A stretch of 64,000 nt of DNA. Source: Aldehydirespirator sp965116865 (GTDB lineage: Bacteria > Actinomycetota > Acidimicrobiia > Acidimicrobiales > Aldehydirespiratoraceae). Made by a program: the position numbers and the translations under genes. The stretch is taken from assembly GCA_965116865.1 (NCBI GenBank), contig OZ220727.1:2418001-2482000 (forward strand), read 5' to 3'. Below the pieces are notes generated by a model. That model made no database searches. It had not been told where the DNA came from and worked only from the letters and a program-made list of their open reading frames with translations. Each line of letters starts with the position of its first letter. The first letter of the stretch is position 1. Of the stretch, positions 25,094-35,208 are shown one piece after another.

Positions 25094-25097
<4 letters not shown>

Positions 25098-26083
25098 CCG
25101 GTCACTCATCGCCGCCGAGCAGCTCAGGCTGGGGCGGCAACTCCGACAGCGACTACGGCGACGGCTACGGCACGATCTCGTTCTTGTCGGACTACGGCCA
25201 CGGCGACGAGTTCGTCGGGGTGGTCCACTCGGTGATCGCGGCTATCGCGCCCCATGTGAGGGTGGTGGACGTCGCCCACGGCATCGCGCCCTGCAACGTG
25301 CGGGCAGGCGGGCTGGCGCTGGCCCGGGCCGCGCCGTACCTGATGCCGGGCGTGGTCCTGGCGGTGGTAGACCCCGGGGTGGGCACCGGCCGCCGGGCCG
25401 TGGCAGTGGAGGTCGGCGACGGCGCGTCGGTCCTGGTCGGGCCGGACAACGGCGTGCTGGCCCCCGCGGTGGCCCTCGTGGGAGGCGCCGGGCGGGCGGT
25501 GGAGCTGGCCGACACCGGCTACCGGCTGGAGAACCTCGCCGGGCTGGGCTCGACCTTCGACGGCCGTGACGTGTTCGCGCCGGCGGCCGCCCACCTCTGC
25601 CGCGGGGTGCCGCTCGACGCGCTCGGGCCGGCCGTCGACGTGGCCACGTTGACTCCCGGCATGCTGCCGGTGAGTCGGCGCGACGGCGACAGCCTGGTGG
25701 CCGAAGTGCTCTGGGTGGACCGCTTCGGCAACTGCCAGCTCAACATCGACCCGGCCGAAGTGGACGAGATCGCCGCGGCCGGGGCCCTGCTGCAAGTGAC
25801 AGCGGGCGGAGAATTGAGAACAGCGCAGCGGGCCCTGGCCTATGCGGACGTGCTGCCGGGCCGAGTCGGCCTCGTCACCGATTCGAGCGGGCTCGTGTCT
25901 CTGGCCCTCCCCCGGCAGTCAGCGGCCGACGAGCTCGGACTCCACGAAGGATCCGAGGTGTGCCTCGCCGCCGCCGGTGCCGGCGACCGCCCGACTGGGG
26001 GACCGTCAACAGCCACGCCGGTGGGCTTGAGCCGCCGCACCGGAACGTCCGCCCCGCCGCATGAACAAGGAGGCCGGTCATGA
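25094..26083 (+). CDS. SAM hydroxide adenosyltransferase (DUF62 family)
   Basis: 329 aa. It matches the DUF62/fluorinase-fold family that hydrolyses S-adenosylmethionine to adenosine and methionine: FLSDYGHGDEFVG near the start with the substrate-binding aspartate, VVDPGVGT, GPDNGVL and the C-terminal VDRFGNCQLNI. Halogenase-specific features are not evident. An N-terminal Ser/Gly/Asp-rich extension of about 25 residues precedes the core. It is translationally coupled to proC (4-nt overlap) and to the downstream peptide. Confidence 0.9.
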
Positions 26084-26169
26084 GACCGGGAACCACCATC
26101 GCCATAGCGGCACTGCTAGCCGTCATCGTCGTGGCCGGGGTGCTGCAGCTCTTCTTCCTGGCCCGCTGA
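26080..26169 (+). CDS. 29-aa single-pass membrane peptide
   Basis: ATG at 26080 overlaps the stop of the SAM hydrolase gene (ATGA) and has AAGGAGG 7 bases upstream. The product is almost entirely one transmembrane helix (IAIAALLAVIVVAGVLQLFF) with a short basic end. The good ribosome binding site, coupling and clean hydrophobicity support a real microprotein. Function is unknown. Confidence 0.6.
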   Translation: MRPGTTIAIAALLAVIVVAGVLQLFFLAR

Positions 26170-26580
26170 CACCGCCCCGCCCGGCGGCAGACGGCAAGAA
26201 CCCGCACCCCACCAGACCCCACCGCACAGCAACCGACCGCCCGGCGGCGCCGTTCCCGCTCTTGTGCGACGCAACCGGAGACCGGCCCGGCCGCCGATCC
26301 GCCCGATGCATCACCACAGCCTGCACGACCTCGCAGCAGCCGCCCGACACCCGGAGACAATCGCCGCCAGCCAGCGCGACGGCCGTGCCATAGGCCAGCC
26401 GCCCGCAGCAGCCGCCCGACACCCGGAGACAATCGCCGTCATCCGTGCCGGGAACGCTGTCATCCGCCCCATTCGCTCGGGTGTCGGCCGCCCGCCGAGT
26501 CCGGCACTCTGCGCAGGTGCCGGGAACGCTGTCATCCGCCCCATTCGCGCGGAGCTTCGGGGGCGGTAGCATCCGACGAG
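26170..26580. repeat. Intergenic region with two interleaved direct repeats
   Basis: 411 bases before hemA without a supported gene. CAGCCGCCCGACACCCGGAG occurs near 26336 and again near 26408. GTGCCGGGAACGCTGTCATC occurs near 26447 and 26518, each followed by CGCCCCATTCGC. The spacings are about 71-72 bp. The hemA promoter should be here, but no clear -10/-35 is seen. Confidence 0.8.
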
Positions 26581-27840
26581 ATGTCGCTTGTGGTCGTCGG
26601 CTGCAATCACCGTTCCACGCCGCTCGGGCTTCTCGAGCGGATGACCGTCGCGTCCGACGACCTCCCCAAGGCCCTGCACGACCTCGCCGCAGCCGAGAAC
26701 CTCAGCGAGTCGGTGCTGCTGTCGACCTGCAACCGCATCGAGGTCTACGCCTACGCCGAACGCTTCCACGGCGGCTACGCCGACATCCGGGAGGTGCTGG
26801 CCCGGCATTCGGGCCTTCCGCCCGAGACAGTGGCCGACGAGCTCTACGCCCACCACGACACCGACGCTGTGCGGCACCTGTTCGCCGTGGCCGCCGGGCT
26901 CGACTCGGTGGTGGTGGGCGAGCACGAGATACTGGGTCAGGTCCGCGACGCCTGGCAGGCAGCCCGGTCGGAGGGTGCCGTAGGAACAGCGCTCGAGCCC
27001 CTGTTCCGTCGGGCGGTCGAGACCGGCAAACGGGCCCGCACCGACACCGGCATCTCCCGCGGCATCGCCTCGCTGTCGCACGCCGCGGTGGCGCTGGCCG
27101 CTGAGCGTCTCGGAGGGCTCGCCGGGCGGCGGGTGCTGGTGCTCGGCGCGGGCGAGGTGGCCACCGGCACGCTCAAGTCCTTGGGCGACGCCCATCCCGG
27201 CGACATAGCAGTGGCCAGCCGCACACCGGAGCGGGCCGACGCCGCGGCACGGCTCTGCGGCGGGCGGGCCGTGGCCCTCGCCGAACTGGACACCGCCCTA
27301 GCGAACGCCGACGTGGCCATCACCACCACCGGCGCCACCGAGATCGTGCTCGAGCACAGCGACATCGACGCGGTCATGGCCCGGCGGGCGGGCGCCGCTC
27401 TGCTGATCGTCGACGTGGCCGTTCCCCGCGACGTGGACCCCGCCGCTCGGGAACTTCCCGGCGTGACCCTGCTCGACATGGACGACCTGGGCGAGTTCGT
27501 GGAGCGTCGGCGAACAGGCCGCAACGAGGAGGTCCGCTCCGTGCGAGCCATCGTCGACGACGAGGTGGAGCGCTACCTGGCGGAGGCGTCGGCCCGCGAG
27601 GCGGCACCCCTCGTCGCGGCCCTGCGGGCCAGGGCCGGCCTTCTGACCGCGGGCGAGCTCGAGCGCCATGCGTCGCGCCTCGCCGGCCTCTCGCCCGAGC
27701 AGCGGGCCGCGGTGGAGTCTCTGCTGCACGGCGTGGTGAACAAGCTGCTCCACGAACCCACCGTCCGGCTCAAGGACGCGGCCGGGCACGCACGGGGCGA
27801 CCGGCTCGCCGAAGCGCTGCGCGACCTGTTCGACCTGTAG
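26581..27840 (+). CDS. hemA: Glutamyl-tRNA reductase
   Basis: 419 aa. Catalytic Cys50 lies in LLSTCNRIEVYA; the family signature HLFAVAAGLDSVVVGEHEIL and NADPH-binding loop VLGAGEVATGTL follow, then the C-terminal spinal helix and dimerisation domain. It makes glutamate-1-semialdehyde, the first step of C5 tetrapyrrole synthesis; HemL, encoded 15 kb downstream, takes the next step. Length and motifs are normal. Confidence 0.95.
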   Translation: MSLVVVGCNHRSTPLGLLERMTVASDDLPKALHDLAAAENLSESVLLSTCNRIEVYAYAERFHGGYADIREVLARHSGLPPETVADELYAHHDTDAVRHLFAVAAGLDSVVVGEHEILGQVRDAWQAARSEGAVGTALEPLFRRAVETGKRARTDTGISRGIASLSHAAVALAAERLGGLAGRRVLVLGAGEVATGTLKSLGDAHPGDIAVASRTPERADAAARLCGGRAVALAELDTALANADVAITTTGATEIVLEHSDIDAVMARRAGAALLIVDVAVPRDVDPAARELPGVTLLDMDDLGEFVERRRTGRNEEVRSVRAIVDDEVERYLAEASAREAAPLVAALRARAGLLTAGELERHASRLAGLSPEQRAAVESLLHGVVNKLLHEPTVRLKDAAGHARGDRLAEALRDLFDL

Positions 27841-28191
27841 GCGACCGGACCCGCCTGACCGCCATCCAACTGGCGGACCCCTGTCGGCGGCACTGGGTGC
27901 GGCCCGGTCGGCCGACGCCGGCACAGGTCCGCCGGCGCAACACCGGCAACCTGGACACGCCCAACCGTCGAACCGCCCCGAGACCTGCACACGACCGGGC
28001 GCCACACGAACCCGGAGCCGGCGCCTCCAGCCGCCATGGGAGGCGGACGGCCACCACCCCATGATGAGACCTCATATGTCAGTGCCGGGTTCTAAGCGCC
28101 TCCAGCCGCCATGGGAGGCGGACGGCCACAATTACCGGGAATCCTGCCAGGGTCGGGCGCGAACCGGGGCTGTGTCCGGTAGGAAGCCTCT
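27841..28191. repeat. hemA-hemC gap with duplicated 34-bp palindromic element
   Basis: 351 bases with no supported gene. A 34-bp sequence GCGCCTCCAGCCGCCATGGG... is present at 28021-28054 and 28096-28129 (spacing 75 bp). Its core CCGCC-ATGG-GAGGCGG is partly self-complementary and can form a hairpin, so it could be regulatory. Confidence 0.75.
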
Positions 28192-29097
28192 GTGACTCGG
28201 ACCGTCCTGCGGGCCGCCACCCGAGGCAGCGCTCTGGCTCGTCGACAGACCGGCATCGTGGCCGAGCTGTTGGCCGGCGCATGCCGTCTGGTCGTCGAGC
28301 CGGTCGTGGTGTCCACTACCGGGGACAGGCAGGCCGACACCCCGATCCACGCCATGGGAGGCAAAGGGGTGTTCGTGAAGGAGGTGCAGGCCGCGGTGCT
28401 CGACGGGCGGGCCGACATCGCGGTGCATTCGGCCAAGGATCTGCCCTCGGTGACGCCCGACGGCCTGATGATCGCCGCGGTGCCGAGACGAGGCGACCCC
28501 CGTGACGCTCTGGTGGGCTGCCGGCTGGCCGATCTGCCCGTCGGCGCGACCGTCGCCACCGGCTCGGCCAGACGCAAAGCCCAGCTCGCCTGGACACGCC
28601 CCGACCTGGCCTTCGCCGAGCTCCGAGGCAACATCGCCACCCGGCTCCGGGTCGCTGCCGCCTTCGACGCTGTCGTCGTGGCCGCGGCGGCCCTGCAGCG
28701 GCTGGCACTCGAGCCGGACGTGGTCGACTTCCTCGAACCGGACGCGGTCGTGCCCCAGGCCGGGCAGGGCGCCATCGCGGTGGAGTGCCGAGCCGACGAC
28801 CGGGCCCTGCGGGGGAAGCTGCGAGCTATAGAGCACGGGCCGAGCCGGCGGGCCATCGACGCGGAGCGGGCCTTCCTGGCCGAACTGGGAGGCGACTGCA
28901 GTCTGCCCGCGGGCGCCCACGCCACCGATGCACTCGGCGGCGACCTGGAGGTGACGGGCCTGCTGGCGTCGCTCGACGGCAAGGCGTTGATCCGCGACAC
29001 CCGCCGAGGCCACGACCCCGAGACGCTCGGCCGGGCCGCGGCCCGGCATCTGCTGGACGGCTGCGGCGGCCGGACACTGCTGGCGCCGACCCCATGA
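28192..29097 (+). CDS. hemC: Hydroxymethylbilane synthase (porphobilinogen deaminase)
   Basis: 301 aa. Family motifs include RGSALARRQT, GGKGVFVKE, IAVHSAKDLPS and GSARRKAQL, and the dipyrromethane-attachment cysteine C236 is in GGDCSLPAGAHA. It condenses four porphobilinogen molecules. It starts with GTG; the stop overlaps an ATG belonging to a 43-bp repeat leading into hemD. Confidence 0.95.
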   Translation: MTRTVLRAATRGSALARRQTGIVAELLAGACRLVVEPVVVSTTGDRQADTPIHAMGGKGVFVKEVQAAVLDGRADIAVHSAKDLPSVTPDGLMIAAVPRRGDPRDALVGCRLADLPVGATVATGSARRKAQLAWTRPDLAFAELRGNIATRLRVAAAFDAVVVAAAALQRLALEPDVVDFLEPDAVVPQAGQGAIAVECRADDRALRGKLRAIEHGPSRRAIDAERAFLAELGGDCSLPAGAHATDALGGDLEVTGLLASLDGKALIRDTRRGHDPETLGRAAARHLLDGCGGRTLLAPTP

Positions 29098-29193
29098 ACA
29101 CACCACACCCCCGACCACGGCCCCGCACCACACCCCATGAACACACCCCACCCCCGACCACGGCCCCGCACCACACCCCATGAACACACCACA
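29094..29193 (+). repeat. 43-bp tandem repeat multiplying the hemD start codon
   Basis: Units begin at 29094, 29137 and 29180, each with ATGAACACACC(A/C)CACCC. Because 43 is not a multiple of three, the three ATGs are in different frames. The first opens a 29-codon ORF ending in ATGA over the third; only the third is in the hemD frame. The first ATG overlaps the hemC stop, so it keeps coupling hemC to hemD. Confidence 0.9.
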
Positions 29194-29992
29194 CCCGCCA
29201 CACACCTCCCGACCGCTGGCCGGGCTGCGGATCGTGGTGTGCCGACCCTGGGAGCAGGCACGGCCCCTGGCCGACGGTCTGGCCGCGGCCGGCGCCCAGG
29301 TGGTCAGCGCGCCGGTGATCGCCATCACCGGCCCCGCGGACGGCGGCTCCGGGCTGCGGGCCGCGCTGGACAGGCTCGGCCCGGGCGACTGGCTGGTGGT
29401 CACCAGTCCCAACGGCGCGGAGCGGGTAGCGGCCGCCGGCCCGCTGAGCAGCGGCGTCAACGTGGCCGCCATCGGACCCGGGACCGCGGCCCGGGCTACC
29501 GCGACGGGCCTGACCGTGCGCCTGGTCCCCGACCGCTCGATCTCCGAGGGCCTGGTGCAGGCCTTCCCTCCTCCCGACCCGCGGCGCGGCAGGCTCGTGG
29601 TGCTGGCCCGTGCCGCAGTGGCCCGGACCGTGCTGCCCGACAGTCTGAGCGACGCCGGTTGGGAAGTCTTGGACGTGGCCGCGTACCGGAACGTGGCCGC
29701 CCCCCTCGACGATGATCAGCGCCAGGCGGTGGCCTCCTCCGACGGGGTGGTGTTCACCTCGTCGTCCACGGTCACCCGCCTAGTCGCTGAAGTCGGCGCC
29801 GACGCGGTCCCGCCCCTGGTGGCCTCCATCGGCCCGGCCACGTCCGCCGCCGCGTCCTCCCACGGCCTCGAAGTGACCGTGGAGGCAAGCGAGCACACCA
29901 TCGACGGCGTGGTCGCCGCCCTGGTAGGCCACGCCCGCCGATGGTCGGCACCCGACGACAAGAGAGCCTCACAGCGACCGCGACGAACCTGA
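29180..29992 (+). CDS. hemD: Uroporphyrinogen-III synthase
   Basis: 270 aa with the two-lobed HemD fold: LAGLRIVVCRPWEQARPLAD at the start, DWLVVTSPNGAERV and VVFTSSSTVTRL as the paired substrate-facing segments, and IGPATSAAASSHG near the end. The position directly after hemC confirms it. A shortened copy of this gene lies at 35010-35146. Confidence 0.9.
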   Translation: MNTPHPPHTSRPLAGLRIVVCRPWEQARPLADGLAAAGAQVVSAPVIAITGPADGGSGLRAALDRLGPGDWLVVTSPNGAERVAAAGPLSSGVNVAAIGPGTAARATATGLTVRLVPDRSISEGLVQAFPPPDPRRGRLVVLARAAVARTVLPDSLSDAGWEVLDVAAYRNVAAPLDDDQRQAVASSDGVVFTSSSTVTRLVAEVGADAVPPLVASIGPATSAAASSHGLEVTVEASEHTIDGVVAALVGHARRWSAPDDKRASQRPRRT

Positions 29993-30008
29993 GAGGCTTC
30001 ACGCCGAG

Positions 30009-30049
30009 GGTTGCCCCAGAATCGGCTCCTTCGGGGCTGTCGGGCAACC
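30009..30049. terminator. Hairpin between convergent hemD and giant SLH gene
   Basis: GGTTGCCC and GGGCAACC form the outer stem, with an inner GGCTCC/GGGGCT stem around a TTC loop. It sits between two convergent 3' ends and can serve both strands. An equivalent hairpin is preserved in the second copy of the locus at 35163-35203. Confidence 0.65.
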
Positions 30050-30054
30050 GGCGT

Positions 30055-32172
30055 CTATGCGGTTGTGCCGAGGTCTAGGGCGCGTTGCAGCAGGCTCGCC
30101 ATCTGAGCGCGTGTGAGATGCTGGTACGGGCAGTAGCGCAGCGGGTCGCTGCCGCAGCCTTTGGTGACATCGTTGTGGTACAAGGCGTCGATGGCCGCCG
30201 CGTGGGGACTTTGCGGGTCCACGTCGACGAATCCCGCGGACCGTGCAGCGTCTGCCAAGCCGAGCGCCCGATGCAAGAAGCTGGCCATCTGAGCCCTGGT
30301 AACGGGCATCTCCGGACAGAAGCGCAACGGACCGGTGCCGCAACCCGCGGTGATCCCGGCGTGGCTCAACGCGTCGATGGCCGCCGCGTGGGTGCCCCGC
30401 GGGTCCACATCAACGAATCCCGCAGGCCGCGGCGCATCACCCAAGCCGAGCGCCCGATACAGGAAGCTGGCCATCTGAGCCCTGGTAACGGGCATCTCCG
30501 GACAGAAGCGCAACGGTTGGGTGCCGCAACCCGCGGTGATGCCACTGTGGTACATCGTTTCGATGGCCGGCCTGTGGACGCTGTCGATGTCCACATCGGC
30601 GAATATCCCAGACCGCGGAACCGGAGCCGGCGGAGGCGGAGCCGGAGCCGGAGGCGGAGCCGGCGGAGGCGGAGCCGGAGGCGGCGGAGCCGGAGGCGGC
30701 GGAGGCGGCGCGGTGTCGTCGTCCGCGACGGTCACCGCCACGTCGCCGGTCACGCCGACGTAGCCGCCGCCGTTCGCCGTGTGGCGCAGCGTCGCCGTGT
30801 CGTCGACGAAGTCGTCGTCTTCGTCGGCGTGCACCCTCACCGACTGGACCGTGTCCCAATCGCCGGTACCGAACGTCAACGTCAGCACCGGACCCGCCAC
30901 CGACGCAGACACCGACAACGGATCCCCAGCGCGACCCAACACCAAATCACCACCCGCCGACACCGACACCACCACCGACACCGACCCCGACGGCCGCGCC
31001 GACAACCTCACCCCATACCCGACACGCGCACCCTCACCCACCGACACAGACACCGGATCCAACACCAACGCCGCGACATCGTCGTCTGTGACAGTCACCG
31101 CCACATCGCCCGACACGCCGACATAGCCACCGCCCGACGCCTCATGGCGCAACGTCGCCGTGTCGTCGACGAGGTCGTCGTCATCGTCGGCATGCACCCT
31201 CACCGACTGATAGGTGTCCCAATCGCCGGTACCGAACGTCAACGCCAGCACCGAACCCGAATCCGACGCAGACACCGACACCGACAACGGATCCCCAGCG
31301 CGACCCAACACCAAATCACCCCCCGCCGACACCGACACCACCACCGACACCGACCCCGACGGCCGCGCCGACAACCTCACCCCATACCCACCACGCGCAC
31401 CCTCACCCACCGACACAGACACCGGATCCAACACCAACGCCGCGACATCGTCGTCTGTGACAGTCACCGCCACATCGCCCGACACGCCGACATAGCCACC
31501 GCCCGACGCCTCATGGCGCAACGTCGCCGTGTCGTCGACGAGGTCGTCGTCGTCGTCGGCATGCACCCTCACCGACTGATAGGTGTCCCAATCGCCGGTA
31601 CCGAACGTCAACGCCAGCACCGAACCCGAATCCGACGCAGACACCGACACCGACAACGGATCCCCAGCGCGACCCAACACCAAATCACCCCCCGCCGACA
31701 CCGACACCACCACCGACACCGACCCCGACGGCCGCGCCGACAACCTCACCCCATACCCACCACGCGCACCCTCACCCACCGACACCGACACCGGATCCAA
31801 CACCAACGCCGCGACATCGTCGTCTGTGACAGTCACCGCCACATCGCCCGACACGCCGACATAGCCACCGCCCGACGCCTCATGGCGCAACGTCGCCGTG
31901 TCGTCGACGAGGTCGTCGTCATCGTCGGCATGCACCCTCACCGACTGGACCGTGTCCCAATCGCCGGTACCGAACGTCAACTCCAACACCGAACCCGACA
32001 CCGACGCAGACACCGACACCGACAACGGATCCCCAGCGCGACCCAACACCAAATCACCCCCCGCCGACACCGACACCACCACCGACACCGACCCCGACGG
32101 CCGCGCCGACAACCTCACCCCATACCCACCACGCGCACCCTCACCCACCGACACCGACACCGGATCCAACAC
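30055..32172 (-). pseudogene. Giant Calx-beta/SLH protein copy 1, C-terminal part after frameshift
   Basis: 705 codons that restart after a 1-nt deletion at about 32171 (AACACAACG where every other repeat has AACACCAACG). Four Calx-beta-like units of 119-123 residues are nearly identical to one another (VSVSVGEGARGGYGVRLSAR, then SVRVHADDDDDLVDDTATL). They lead into an Ala/Pro-rich linker and three SLH domains (IFADVDIDSVHRPAIETMYH; TRAQMASFLYRALGL). SLH domains anchor proteins to cell-wall polymer. On its own this piece has no secretion signal, so it would only be made if the frameshift is a sequencing error or is bypassed. Confidence 0.75.
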
Positions 32173-33185
32173 AACGCCGCGACATCGTCGTCTGTGACAG
32201 TCACCGCCACATCGCCCGACACGCCGACATAGCCACCGCCCGACGCCTCATGGCGCAACGTCGCCGTGTCGTCGACGAGGTCGTCGTCGTCGTCGGCATG
32301 CACCCTCACCGACTGGACCGTGTCCCAATCGCCGGTACCGAACGTCAACTCCAACACCGAACCCGACACCGACGCAGACACCGACACCGACAACGGATCC
32401 CCAGCGCGACCCAACACCAAATCACCCCCCGCCGACACCGACACCACCACCGACACCGACCCCGACGGCCGCGCCGACAACCTCACCCCATACCCACCAC
32501 GCGCACCCTCACCCACCGACACCGACACCGGATCCAACACCAACGCCGCGACATCGTCGTCTGTGACAGTCACCGCCACATCGCCCGACACGCCGACATA
32601 GCCACCGCCCGACGCCTCATGGCGCAACGTCGCCGTGTCGTCGACGAGGTCGTCGTCGTCGTCGGCATGCACCCTCACCGACTGGACCGTGTCCCAATCG
32701 CCGGTACCGAACGTCAACTCCAACACCGAACCCGAATCCGACGCAGACACCGACACCGACAACGGATCCCCAGCGCGACCCAACACCAAATCACCGCCCG
32801 CCGACACCGACACCACCACCGACACCGACCCCGACGGCAGCGCCGACAACCTCACCCCATACCCACCACGCGCACCCTCACCCACCGACACCGACGCCGG
32901 GGTGAGCACCAACCCGCCGGTGTCGTCGTCGTCGACGGTCACCGCCACATTCTCCTCCACGGAATAGCCGCCGCCGACCGCCGAATTCACCAACGTCTCG
33001 GAATCGTCGCCGATGTCGAGGTCCTCTAAGGCATGCACCGTCACCGACTTATAGGTGTTCCAATCGGCAGTACCGAACGTCAACGCCAGCACCGGAGACG
33101 AACCCGTCACCTTCATCGACTGAACTCCGCGCACCAGCACCAGATCGCTGCCCGCGCCGTCGGGCACAGCCACCTCCACCGTCAC
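32115..33185 (-). pseudogene. Giant Calx-beta/SLH protein copy 1, middle part
   Basis: About 345 codons of Calx-beta-like repeats in frame with the upstream part but separated from it by a single TAG at 33192-33194. It starts with the end of a hybrid repeat (SSPVLALTFGTADWNTYKSV) that joins unit 4 to unit 7 as compared with copy 2, indicating loss of about three units by recombination. Two further full units follow before the frameshift at about 32171. Confidence 0.75.
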
Positions 33186-33191
33186 ATCCGA

Positions 33192-34910
33192 CTACGGCTC
33201 CGCCCCCAACTTCACCCCATACTCGACATGCGAGCCCTCAGGCACTGACACCGCCGTATCGGAGAACACCAGCGTGCCCGTGTCTTCGACGGTGACTGCC
33301 ACGTCCGCGTAAAAGTCGTGGCCGTCGCCCGACACGGCGTGGCGCAACGTCTCGAAATCGTCACCGGCGTCTTCGTCTTCGTCGGCATGCACCCTCACCG
33401 ACTGATAGGTGTCCCAATCGGCGGTGCCGAACGTCAACGCCAGCACCGAACCCGAATCCGAAACAGACACCGACCCCGCCGACGGTGTCGACAGCACCAG
33501 ATCACTGTCATCGCCGCCGGGCACAGACACCTCCACCGTCACCTCCCCCGACGGCTCCGCCCCCAGCTTCACCCCGTACTCTGAGTGCGAGCCCTCCGTC
33601 ACCGACACCCACCTCGAATCGAACACCAGAACGCCGCTCTCGTCATCGACGACCCTAACCGGCACATCCACGTAAAAGTCGTGGTCGGCGCCCGACACGG
33701 TGTAACGCAGCGTGTGAACGTCGTCGACATCGTCGGCGTCGTGAGTGCCGTGCATATCTATACCGTAGAAACGATCCCAATTTCTGGTGGTGAACGTATG
33801 CTCCAGCACCGGATGCGAACCCGTCACATGCACCGACTGATCGTGGCGCGTCACCACCAGATCGCTGCCGGCGCCGTTGGGCACAGACACCGACAGCGTC
33901 ACATTCCCCGACGGCTCCGCCGACAGTTTCACAGCAACCTCACGATGCGAGCCCTCGGGTATCGTCAACGAGCTCTTATCGAGCACCAACGCGCCCGTGT
34001 CGTTGTCCGCGACGGTGACTGTCACGTCGCCGGTCGCGCCGTCGTAGCCGCCGCCCGACGCGGTGTGGTGCAACGTCTCGAAATCGATGGCGAAGTCGGC
34101 GTCGTCGTCGGCATGCACATTCACCGACTGGAACGTGTCCCAGTCGGTGGTGCCGAACGTCAACGCCAGCACCGACCCCGAATCCGAAACAGACACCGAC
34201 ACCGAATCCGCAGCCCGGCCCAACACCAGATCACCGCCCGCAGCCGCCGACACCACCACCGTCACATCCGCCGACGGCAGCGCCGACAACTTCACCCCGT
34301 ACTTGTCGCGCGAGCCCTCCGTCACCATCACCGATCTCGTATCGAACTGCGTATCGAACACCAAACGCTTCTCGTTGGCGGCGACGGGCCGGTTGTCCAG
34401 CCCCGCCGGGGCGACCGTCGCCGGAGCCCGGTCAGCAGACACCCCGTCCACCGCGGCGGGCTCGGCCCGCACAATGGACAGCGTGTAGACCGCGGCGTCG
34501 GCGGCGGCGTCGGCGGGCGTGACGACCAGCCTCACCGTGTTGACGCCGTAGGCCAGGTCCACCTGATGGCCGGCCTCGCCGGCGTCGACGTCGGCGAGGC
34601 CCGCACCGGAGCCGTCCTCGAAAGCCACCGCCTGAGCGGGATGGCCCTTGTCGAACCCTACCGTCGCCCGGTCCTCACCATGGACGACATCCACACGATA
34701 GAAACGCACATCCGAGGAGAACCCCGGCGACAGATCCCCACCAGCCACCGTGATGCCGTCGAGCGTGGCAACACCCGACAACGCCTGCGCCGACACCGGC
34801 ACAGACAACAACGCCGCTACCACCGCCACAGCCGCGAGCACAGCCGCAACCCCCCGACGCGACACCCTCACAACAACACCGCAACTCACAAACAGACGCC
34901 GCCGACCCAA
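33192..34910 (-). CDS. Giant Calx-beta/SLH surface protein copy 1, N-terminal part up to TAG
   Basis: About 572 codons from a TTG at 34910 (a GTG inside VVVRVSRRG is an alternative). The secretion signal VAAVLAAVAVVAALLSVPVSAQA is followed by a cadherin-like beta-sandwich domain (LSGVATLDGITVAGGDLSPG; YGVNTVRLVVTP; YTLSIVR). Three Calx-beta-like units come next, each with an EG(S) motif, a YGVKL strand, FGT.DWDT and a final acidic DDD.G turn. The frame stops at TAG at 33192, in the middle of unit 4, but the same frame continues coding on the other side. Expected as an exported, surface-attached, calcium-binding-type protein. Confidence 0.8.
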   Translation of the reverse strand: MGRRRLFVSCGVVVRVSRRGVAAVLAAVAVVAALLSVPVSAQALSGVATLDGITVAGGDLSPGFSSDVRFYRVDVVHGEDRATVGFDKGHPAQAVAFEDGSGAGLADVDAGEAGHQVDLAYGVNTVRLVVTPADAAADAAVYTLSIVRAEPAAVDGVSADRAPATVAPAGLDNRPVAANEKRLVFDTQFDTRSVMVTEGSRDKYGVKLSALPSADVTVVVSAAAGGDLVLGRAADSVSVSVSDSGSVLALTFGTTDWDTFQSVNVHADDDADFAIDFETLHHTASGGGYDGATGDVTVTVADNDTGALVLDKSSLTIPEGSHREVAVKLSAEPSGNVTLSVSVPNGAGSDLVVTRHDQSVHVTGSHPVLEHTFTTRNWDRFYGIDMHGTHDADDVDDVHTLRYTVSGADHDFYVDVPVRVVDDESGVLVFDSRWVSVTEGSHSEYGVKLGAEPSGEVTVEVSVPGGDDSDLVLSTPSAGSVSVSDSGSVLALTFGTADWDTYQSVRVHADEDEDAGDDFETLRHAVSGDGHDFYADVAVTVEDTGTLVFSDTAVSVPEGSHVEYGVKLGAEP

Positions 34911-35009
34911 CAGACGCCAACAACGGGAGGGGGCCAGACATTGCCGACCCATAGTAGTCGGCGATGTCCTCGAACGCAACTGTGTACCACACATCACCGA
35001 CCCATACGG

Positions 35010-35146
35010 GCAGGCTCGGCCCGGGCGACTGGCTGGTGGTCACCAGTCCCAACGGCGCGGAGCGGGTAGCGGCCGCCGGCCCGCTGAGCAGCGGCTGGTC
35101 GGCGCCCGACGACAGGAGAGCCTCACGGCGACCGCGGCGAACCTGA
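35010..35146 (+). pseudogene. hemD remnant with internal deletion
   Basis: 85 bases identical to hemD 29371-29455 (GDWLVVTSPNGAERVAAAGP) are joined directly to the hemD 3' end (SAPDDRRASRRPRRT, matching 29942-29992). About 486 bp is missing, in frame. The N-terminal third is also absent. It marks the junction of the tandem duplication and cannot be functional. Confidence 0.9.
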
Positions 35147-35162
35147 GAGGCTTCACGCCGAG

Positions 35163-35203
35163 GGTTGCCCCGGTATCGGCTCTTTCGGGACTGTCGGGCA
35201 ACC
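35163..35203. terminator. Second copy of the convergent hairpin
   Basis: GGTTGCCC and GGGCAACC again form an 8-bp outer stem, with several substitutions in the inner part compared with 30009-30049. It lies 6 bases beyond the stop of giant gene copy 2 and after the hemD remnant. Confidence 0.55.
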
Positions 35204-35208
35204 GGCGT

